Part shown: one piece after another, positions 57,119-64,000 of the stretch
How the letters are laid out: each line of letters opens with the position of its first letter
Numbering within the stretch: position 1 is the first letter of the stretch
From: Sarcocystis neurona
Lineage: Eukaryota; Apicomplexa; Conoidasida; Eucoccidiorida; Sarcocystidae
NCBI GenBank assembly: GCA_000727475.1
Contig: KL647293.1
Coordinates: 535,216-599,215, forward strand
Direction: 5' to 3'
DNA: 64,000 nucleotides
Made by a program: the position numbers and the translations under genes
The notes under the pieces: model-generated
What the model saw: only the letters and a program-made list of their open reading frames with translations
Database searches by the model: none
What the model was told of the DNA's origin: nothing

Positions 57119-59418
57119 TTAGAGCGTCCGAGCGTGCGACCTCGTTTATCTGCCAGCACGTGAGGGACTACCAAACAGTCAGTCGACCACGTCGTCTGCT
57201 GCGGGGAAGGCAGGAGCAGGAAGAGTAGCGGCACCAGCAGCAGCACCAAATTTTGCTGAGAAAGCAGTAACAGCTTTAGATCCAAGCACAGCCCTCGCAG
57301 AAACTACAGGAATACCAACTGCATCTCGAATCCCCAAGTGCTATCGTTTCCAGCCGCACATGCTCCCAGTAACGCGTTTGACCTTGTGCGGCACGTATTT
57401 GTTGCAGCAGCGGCTGCAACAGCAGTACTAGCAGCGGAGTCTCGGTAGCGCAGCAGCAGGGGGGTCGTCTGATGCATTTTACTTTTCGCAGTATGCGTTT
57501 TAAGTGAGATGCACCAAGTAGATGTCACAAAAGACAGTTGATGCGACATAGCTGAGGCGGCGAGCTGTCGAGCAGCATTATGATACAGGGCCGTCCGAGT
57601 GCCTTACCACATATATTATGTCGAGTACTGTGCATTGCTACCACTCGCTAAGTTCTACAATAATGCTTGCGTGCTTATGTGCATAATTCGTTCGTTGAGC
57701 TCAACGACCGGGTGAAAAATTAATTCACCGCCATGATTCGTGCCGCCCGTTGATGCCTCTGTACGAAGTAACGAGAGTAGTGTCCTTACAGTTGCTGCAT
57801 CAGTGCCAGACAGTTTGTGCGGGTACCGAACATTGTTTGGAGACCAAGAGGAGAACTAGTAAAGAGCGAAAAGAGGCGCCGGTGGCTGCTGACGCCTCGT
57901 TTTACACAGAGTATGCGCGTCTGTAGCATTGCTCATCCTTTCTCAGTTGTACGGCGTAGTCAGCTGGGTGTTCCAGTGTCGGGCACGCTGACTTTCGAAT
58001 CGACGCCGCACGGCTGGTTAACGCAGAAGGAAACTCGGTCACTCACAAGGCTGCGCTGCTGTAGAGCACGTAGGTGAGTTTAGACGTATGCACAGGAAGT
58101 GTGTCTCGTTGGTAGACGTGTTCGCATAAATGGCATACCAGCAAGTGGTTCGGTGACGTAGCGTATCTTCACGAATAAACGCCCACGCTGCCGCTACGTA
58201 CACGAACAAAACTGAAGCCAAAATGTCTCTGCAACTTCGCATGTGCTCTACATGTTGGAAGAAAAGCTTATATGTCACTGGGTGTGCATACACGTAAAAG
58301 CCGCCGCCGGCTGACCAAGGAAGAGTTCTTTTTAGGTTCGATCTGCAGGGAAGTTCCTCTCAAACAAACTGCGCACCGGCACACCATAACATCTGCTGAT
58401 TACTATTCCAACGAAATAGACCTCAAAGTGGTATTATTTTGTTAGTGTGAGCTATCGACGTATTGACCGCATCTAGCCCAGTAACTCAGTAAGGTCTTCT
58501 CATCGCAGTGAAGGCGTACTGAAATGCATTTTGGATGCGCCTCAACAAAGTCTGAGGGCGTAACTCTGCTGTAATTCTTCTTCTGATCCAGCGAGTTTGT
58601 GGCAGCCAAGTGTGCCTTGCATCCTTCTTCCCAGAAACCTTTGTCACGAACACGCGGAAAGCCATTCCATTATCTGTCCTGGCATCTTACGTGCCTACAG
58701 GAGGCGCCCTGACATCATAGCATACGCAACTATTTCCAAGTCGGCGCGTGAGCCTGCCTCTAAACTGCTTTATCGACCGCCAGATGCGACATCATTTAAA
58801 AGTTTACCACTGCACTCTACATGGATGTCTTGCTCCCAGCAGCAAGATTACGCTCGAGGCGTACAAGTGTAAATAAGTGAGCATACGGCCAGTTCCCAAA
58901 TTCACAGGTATCGGCACAGGATAACTTGAGTTTTCGAGCAGGGACATGTGGATCAGGTTCAGTGCAGCTCCTTCTGGGACAATTCTATTCTCAGCCCGGC
59001 TTCTTGGCAGTCTGAAACTCTACGCTGTAGTCGTTAGCCCGCTTTCTTGTCAGTCGGAAAGTATACACTGTAATCTACAAACTTGCGCAGAAGCATACAA
59101 AGCATTTCGATGCTTTCGCTATGCTTACGACGCCATGGTTTATGGGTAGTGCTGCGCGATCAAACCTGCCCCATGGACGACTCAGTAAGACTACTGTCTT
59201 TCCAAACGCTGTAAGACACTTCCTCGGCAAAAACCAGAGGTGCACTGATTAATTAGCACGGAGACGGTTTTAAGGTAAAGAAATAATCCATGTCATCGTG
59301 TTACGGTAGCAGAAAAAAAAACAACTTTCAGATATGCCGTCGTCTATGCCCTGGATCTCCCACGATGTACTCGACGGATGCCTCAGGATACCAAAAGATT
59401 AGAGTTACCTCAATTTTG

Positions 59419-59445
59419 GTGGTCGTCTCCAAGCCAGACGACCAC
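59419..59445. repeat. Perfect 10-bp hairpin
   Basis: GTGGTCGTCT, loop CCAAGCC, then AGACGACCAC. It lies in sequence without a supported gene. Confidence 0.9.
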
Positions 59446-60316
59446 ACCAACCGCTGTATTTGGTAGAAAGTCCCCGTTAACCTTTACGTGAATTCTGCTT
59501 GTCGGCACGCTGTTTTATGAAGCGAGCGAATAAGCGTAGTATTTCTTTACAGCAGACACAAAGGGGACAAGCTCAGTGGTGAAAAACAGCGTCTACTTTG
59601 TTAGCTCGAGTGCTACGAATAGGCCGACGCTCCTTCTAAAGACACCATATATCACTACTACAGAAATTTAGTTTTCTTCGGTTCTACTTCTAAGTGAAAA
59701 AGCAAATGCGTCATACGTATGCACTGCAAGTGAAGCTTCTTTCATTCTATCCTCTTCACTCTATTGAGTATCTTTGAATGGGAAGCTTCACTGCCGCAAG
59801 GCATTTTAGAGGAGACACTCTGATACTCGAAAACGTAGTACGCGGTGACCGCGACACAACGAGTCCACTACTCCTGCATTTCGCGCCCTGGTTCCAGGTG
59901 TACTTCCATCAGTACGAATAGCCGCCACCCTTCACAAGTGGCAGTAAGAGTGAGCTCAAATATACCTACTTGTAAGTATATTGAATATTTCAAACGATGT
60001 GCAGGTGCATTGCGCGCCTTTATACAAATTAGTACCCCTAACTGTGAGATAGGCGGGCGGATTTTCTGAGCTACACATTTTCATTCGTGCGATTGACGTG
60101 GAACACCCGATTTCATCCACGTTTTCCCGCCAGAACTATACTCGCAGCATTCCTGCGTGGTTTCCCCGCTTCGAGTTGAGGAGATACGCACGATACGTCC
60201 TGCCTGTTATGTGTCCTCCTCTCCGCGTCACACAACCAAAACTATGTTTCCGGCGAATGCCAACGACCTTGTCCTACTACACGTTGTCTGGTAAACCCTA
60301 GTGATCCGCATTATCA

Positions 60317-60353
60317 CCACCTGCGTGTCGCCTGCCAGGCAGGACGCAGGTGG
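60317..60353. repeat. Long imperfect inverted repeat
   Basis: CCACCTGCGT, GTCG bulge, CCTGCC, A, GGCAGG, ACGCAGGTGG: sixteen pairs interrupted by one 4-base bulge, with almost no loop. The arms are near-palindromic and could extrude as a cruciform. Confidence 0.85.
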
Positions 60354-60426
60354 CGTTTTGACGAAACTTGGGTACGCGTCAACGACGAACGTAGTCAACT
60401 AACTGCCGTCGCTAGTTCACCTATGT

Positions 60427-60642
60427 GTAGCCATTCCTGTAGTGCTGTACTGTTCCTGTGAGAAAACAATGCGTATTCTCCAGCGACGGCAGTCACACCG
60501 ATGGTACAACCGAATGTTGTAGAACTGAGTAACTCGTACCCGTGAATGTACTTGTAAGCTGAAGTGTACGGCGGCCACAACACCTTCTTATCTACGGTTA
60601 GAGGACCAGAACCTGAACCAATTTCCATAGGCCCATCCACCT
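60427..60642 (-). CDS. Internal exon of an unidentified minus-strand gene
   Basis: A strong acceptor (TTCTCTTTCAG) is followed on the minus strand by an open frame beginning VDGPMEIGSGSGPL and ending EWLHI, where a donor (CACATAG followed by GTGAAC) occurs in phase 1. The product is 72 residues, non-repetitive, with alternating hydrophobic residues and a terminal amphipathic helix (HRNSTALQEWLHIG), vaguely like the end of a PH-type fold; that resemblance is weak. The donor-acceptor pairing and composition support a real exon. A possible upstream exon is the charged frame 61004-60810; no downstream exon was found. Confidence 0.4.
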
Positions 60643-61194
60643 GAAAGAGAATGACAAATTTGCCTGCAGCACCTCTATTCTGTGATTTGTTGGGCGATGA
60701 AGTACGCGCGGTATACTCACACACTATTTGGGTGCGACATTCGAAACCCCACCTCGAACTATGCAGGCCAGCACGAGCGCATGCGAGCGGCTTCTCAGTC
60801 CAGTTAGCCTCATGCGCTTATACCGTGGCAATTTAGAAAGGTTGTCGAATTCCTGCAGGTTTTCACACTACTGCATTTAGGAAATTGATGTCGGTATTCT
60901 TCACCCTCGTCCAATTTTGGACGCAACCGCTCAGTCTCCGTTTCATCTCGATTTCGCGCATGCCAGGGACGTCTGCTCGGCCAATTTCTTACACCATCGT
61001 ACACAACGCACAGTTTCCGCCAGCTCTATTGCACACACAAATTCTGGATGTTTTGTGCTCCTTTTCTCGTGGTTTTCTGCAGTGCTGCGTCTCCTATTTG
61101 CAGAAACCTTCTGCGTCCTCTGTTTTCCGTCGTTCTGTTCTGGTTTCGAAGCCCTCCCCGTAAGCTGTTACACTCCTTTCGCAAATTCGTACTC

Positions 61195-61285
61195 CTTTGA
61201 CGTCTTCCGCCCTTTTTCTCCTTTCCTTCGCCTTTCCTACATCCCTTCCCGTATTGTTGACACCCCGTCACCGTCCAGTATTGTT
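61195..61285 (+). promoter_or_regulatory. Pyrimidine-rich tract upstream of the coiled-coil gene
   Basis: A T/C-rich stretch (CGCCCTTTTTCTCC, CCTTCGCCTTTCC) lies about 500 bases before the ATG at 61789, resembling the leader of the gene at 37250. Functional meaning is inferred only. Confidence 0.25.
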
Positions 61286-61788
61286 TCGTGCTTTGTTCGT
61301 CGCAGTGCTAAACACTCGGAAGTCACACATCCTCACCTACGGGCTTCCGCCCGCAACCGGACTCACGCCCCTGTGGGAGGCACAGTTTTGCTCGCCACCC
61401 TCTTCATCTGCAGTGACCTCCACGACGCGCGCGCTTCTCAAGGTTTGTCACACGCCTGCTAGTGGACGGCTGCTTAGCGTCATCCAGGCGAGGCCATGTA
61501 TGACTCAAGTCGACTGGGTCCGTGGCGAATGCGTACGCACAGCTTCACCTTTGCCGCATGCGGAGGACTGTCACATTCACAGCGTAATTCACTCGATTTC
61601 TCATATGGGAAGCGAACAGTAGACAGGCAAGACGCAGCGTGTAATTTTTCCAGTAGTGTGCCCTGGTACACGTACAAATGTTCCACAATGATGCAACTGT
61701 GAATCTCCCGTCGTCGGGACTGTTCGTCTACACTTGTCTTCACCGCTGAAGAAAACGCCGAAGTGAGCAGCAGAAACAGACTGCCTCA

Positions 61789-63735
61789 ATGTCGGAGCAA
61801 CATCCCCAGCAGCAGACGGCGCCGCAGCGCCGGCGGTCGCAGTCACGGGAGCATGAGCAACAACGGCAGCAACACCCGTCACCGCAGCAGCAACACCCGC
61901 AGCCGCTGCATCAGTCACCAGCGCAGCAGCAGCCAGCACTGCAGCAGCCCCCGCATGAATCACAGCTCAGACCGCAGGAACACCGTCGGTCGCCGGGCCT
62001 CTACCAGCAGGGAGAAGGGGGAGCAGTCGGTGGCGTATCGCAGCTGCTGAAGCCGCAGCAGTTGCAGGTGCAGCAGACGCGCGCGGAGACACTTGCCACG
62101 CAGCAAGCGGAGCAGCACCAGCGAGGGACCGAGGGGGTCAGAGGGCCCCCGGTGGAACGGTTGATCTCTGAGAAAAGTCGAGATTCGACGCAGCAGACGG
62201 GCGCTGATACGGCTGGAAGGCAGCAGCAGCAACAGCAGCAGTCGCAGCAACCGCAGCAACAGCAGCCGGAGAAGCAGTCGCCGAAGGAGAGCTGCGCAGA
62301 TGTCTCGGTTGAGGGGAAGCGGATGAGGCGGGAATTTGAAGAGGGTGCTGCTGGAGCAGAGGGTCATCGGACTAGTTCTGGTGCGAGACAACCGCAGCAG
62401 CGCGAAATGAGTAGTACCCAGCAGCCTTCTGTCGTTATTATGGCTGGGAAAGAAGGCAGTGAGGAGCAGGGTAACGGGAAGACAGGAGACGAAAGCAGCA
62501 GAGAGGCAACGTTGGAGGCATGGGAAGTGGAGCGGGCGGGGTTGCTGCAGCAGAACGCGCAGCTGCGGCGGCTGCTGCAGGAGCAACACACGCAATTGCT
62601 TCGGCTGCAGGAGCAGCAGCAGGGCGAGCAGCAGCAGCGTGGGGAAGAAAGTTCGGCAGCGGAGGCTTCAACCGAAGGACCGAGGCCTGCAGACGACGAA
62701 GAGGACCGAGCGGGCTACAAGCGAGCCAAGCTGCAGCAGCAGCAGAGCGAGCGAGAAGCGGAAGCAGAGAAGCGAGCACAGCAGGCGGAAGAACAGTTGC
62801 TTCAGCTGCAGAGCGTGAACGACAGGTTGCTGCTGGAGCAGCAGCAACTCGTCGAAGATCTGACGAAAGAGAAAGTCGCACGCCTGTCTGCGGAGCGCCA
62901 GAGTCTCGCTGCGGCAGCGGCGGCGTCTGCAGCGGAAGGGCGACAGCGCCTGCAGCAGCAACGCCTCGAGGCCGCCGAGGCGCCGCAGCAGCAGCTACGA
63001 CAGCAGCTGGAACTGCAGCGGCAGGAGCACCAGCAGCAAGTCGAGCATGCCGCGGAAGCTACACGCCTAGCAGCACGTGCCAGGGTTCAGCTGGAGTTGA
63101 AGCTGCGCCAGGCGCAGGAAGAATTGACGCTACAAAAACAGAAAGCGGAAGACGCAGAGGTGAGTCTCACCCTCTGTCCTCTGCAGCAGCTTCCCAGACG
63201 CTTCTCTCTCTGTACATATATGTATATACGTGTGTCTATACAGGCACACACACATCCACGTGCATGCGTAGATATACGTGTGCAGGATACTGCTGGTGCT
63301 GCGCGACTGTCTCCTGCTGGGCGCACAAGACGATGGCTGTTGCGGCAAAGACAGCAGCTGCTGCGGCCCCGCTGCTTCGCGTCTCTCTCCTGGTGCCCGG
63401 CTTTTTGCTGCTGCCTCTTCGTTCACGAGCTTCTTCCTGCTACTGCAGCATTTTCTCTCGTGGTAATCCACCCCGTCTCGGGCGTCGCTGCGGCTTGTGC
63501 CAGAGCTGCTGCTGCTGCCGTCGCTCTTCTGCTGCAGAGGAGACTGTGGGCGAGATCACGTTTCTGCCGTCCTCTATCGACGCGACCGGGCACGTCTCGC
63601 TACCAGCAGCCCGCCCCCCTGGCTGCCTTCAGCCTCGGCCACGTCGGAAAAAAACACGCGCATACATCTCACGCTGTCAGCAGTGTGACTCTCCTGCACA
63701 TTGCCGTCTCTCCTTCGGGGGGCGCACATACCTAG
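61789..63735 (+). CDS. Gln-rich coiled-coil protein, 3'-partial model
   Basis: An ATG at 61789 opens 457 codons to a strong donor at 63159/63160 (GCAGAG followed by GTGAGT). Residues 1-170 are mainly Gln/Pro/His with poly-Gln tracts from CAG repeats. Residues 170-240 are charged, with a KRMRREFEE basic patch. Residues 245-457 show heptad-like Leu/Gln/Glu/Arg spacing typical of a long coiled coil (LLQQNAQLRRLLQEQ, RLLLEQQQLVEDL), with an Ala run at about residue 375. A next exon may begin at 63286 after GTGTGCAG, in phase 0; the same frame stays open to 63735, so the 3' end is uncertain. No family is recognised beyond coiled coil. A structural or scaffolding role is possible but not shown. Confidence 0.6.
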   Translation: MSEQHPQQQTAPQRRRSQSREHEQQRQQHPSPQQQHPQPLHQSPAQQQPALQQPPHESQLRPQEHRRSPGLYQQGEGGAVGGVSQLLKPQQLQVQQTRAETLATQQAEQHQRGTEGVRGPPVERLISEKSRDSTQQTGADTAGRQQQQQQQSQQPQQQQPEKQSPKESCADVSVEGKRMRREFEEGAAGAEGHRTSSGARQPQQREMSSTQQPSVVIMAGKEGSEEQGNGKTGDESSREATLEAWEVERAGLLQQNAQLRRLLQEQHTQLLRLQEQQQGEQQQRGEESSAAEASTEGPRPADDEEDRAGYKRAKLQQQQSEREAEAEKRAQQAEEQLLQLQSVNDRLLLEQQQLVEDLTKEKVARLSAERQSLAAAAAASAAEGRQRLQQQRLEAAEAPQQQLRQQLELQRQEHQQQVEHAAEATRLAARARVQLELKLRQAQEELTLQKQKAEDAEVSLTLCPLQQLPRRFSLCTYMYIRVSIQAHTHPRACVDIRVQDTAGAARLSPAGRTRRWLLRQRQQLLRPRCFASLSWCPAFCCCLFVHELLPATAAFSLVVIHPVSGVAAACARAAAAAVALLLQRRLWARSRFCRPLSTRPGTSRYQQPAPLAAFSLGHVGKKHAHTSHAVSSVTLLHIAVSPSGGAHT

Positions 63736-63759
63736 TCGTGTCCATTCCTAACCTCCCAC

Positions 63760-64000
63760 TCTGGACGTACGTACATACATATATATGCGGATGAACACAT
63801 ATATACGCCTGTATATACATACGTACGCGTAGAGTCCTATTCGTAGGAACGTCTCTCTTTTTGTCTTCCTCTGCCTGCCTCTCTCTATGTCTGTACCTAT
63901 GTATCGGTATCTACACATATATACATATATACATACGTGTCGGTATGTTCGGTATGTACCCATATATATATATATATTCATTCTCACACATACTCGTACA
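63760..64000. repeat. TA/CA microsatellite at right edge
   Basis: ACGTACATACATATATATG and TATACATATATACATACG runs continue to the window end, like the kinase introns; this is probably an intron of the coiled-coil gene. Confidence 0.6.

Larger units (their letters stand above)
55745..60426. other. Repeat-poor interval, no identified gene
   Basis: Upstream of the transporter the minus-strand frame stays open to 56128, probably 5'UTR. A 60-base tandem duplication lies at 57001-57118 and hairpins at 59419-59445 and 60317-60353. A minus-strand frame without ATG, from about 57344 to 57186, reads as Ala-rich peptide (AKFGAAAGAATLPAPAFPA) and may be a relic exon. A minus-strand candidate (58245-58039) follows a TTGGCTTCAG acceptor. 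Confidence 0.35.

Noticed and set aside
62438..62961. Minus-strand frames opposite the coiled-coil exon
   Set aside because: Shadows of CAG/GCA codons; the plus strand has ATG, heptad pattern and donor.
1..64000. Mobile elements (LINE, LTR, DNA transposon) and viral genes
   Set aside because: No reverse transcriptase, integrase or transposase motif, no long terminal repeats and no viral protein signature were found on either strand by eye.

Overview
The window reads as nuclear DNA of a coccidian apicomplexan, most likely Eimeria or a close relative such as Cyclospora. Three things point there. Base composition is balanced. Long CAG/GCA/AGC triplet runs inside exons encode poly-Gln, poly-Ala and poly-Ser. 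The introns are packed with CA, TATG and ACAT microsatellites and degenerate minisatellites. Repeat-rich and repeat-poor blocks alternate. No prokaryotic operon, tRNA, rRNA, CRISPR array, telomeric array or reverse transcriptase was seen. Species assignment is inference.

Five genes are identified from protein motifs plus splice sites whose phases agree. (1) A seven-exon CDK-like (CMGC) kinase, minus strand, 24797 to 11716, carries a low-complexity insert of about 680 residues between its glycine loop and catalytic lysine and a second insert in the activation segment. (2) A two-exon POLD4-like small subunit of DNA polymerase delta, minus strand, 33946 to 32485. (3) A three-exon RBM22/Cwc2-type splicing factor, plus strand, 37250 to 42049. 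(4) Ribosomal protein eL39, plus strand, exons 49386-49489 and 49923-49971, with a one-codon first exon proposed at 47677. (5) A two-exon SLC35B-type nucleotide-sugar transporter, minus strand, 55744 to 53002.

Five more gene models have weaker or no functional assignment: a plus-strand hypothetical at the left edge (1-1804 and 3354-4445); a Gln-rich protein on the minus strand (about 10994 to 8794); a plus-strand gene at 43644-45343 whose five exons join in phase but whose product I cannot name; a minus-strand exon at 60427-60642; and a Gln-rich coiled-coil protein from 61789 to beyond 63159.

Layout: 0-8.7 kb is repeat-poor with one hypothetical gene; 8.7-25 kb is repeat-rich (Gln-rich gene and kinase); 25-37 kb is repeat-poor with the POLD4-like gene and a few candidate exons; 37-42 kb is repeat-rich (splicing factor); 42-61 kb is mostly repeat-poor with the unidentified gene, eL39 and the transporter; 61-64 kb is repeat-rich again. 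The recognised genes are unrelated housekeeping functions (replication, splicing, translation, Golgi/ER transport, signalling), as expected for a eukaryotic chromosome. There is no sign of a clustered pathway. Gene models are hand-derived and the unidentified exons need transcript data.
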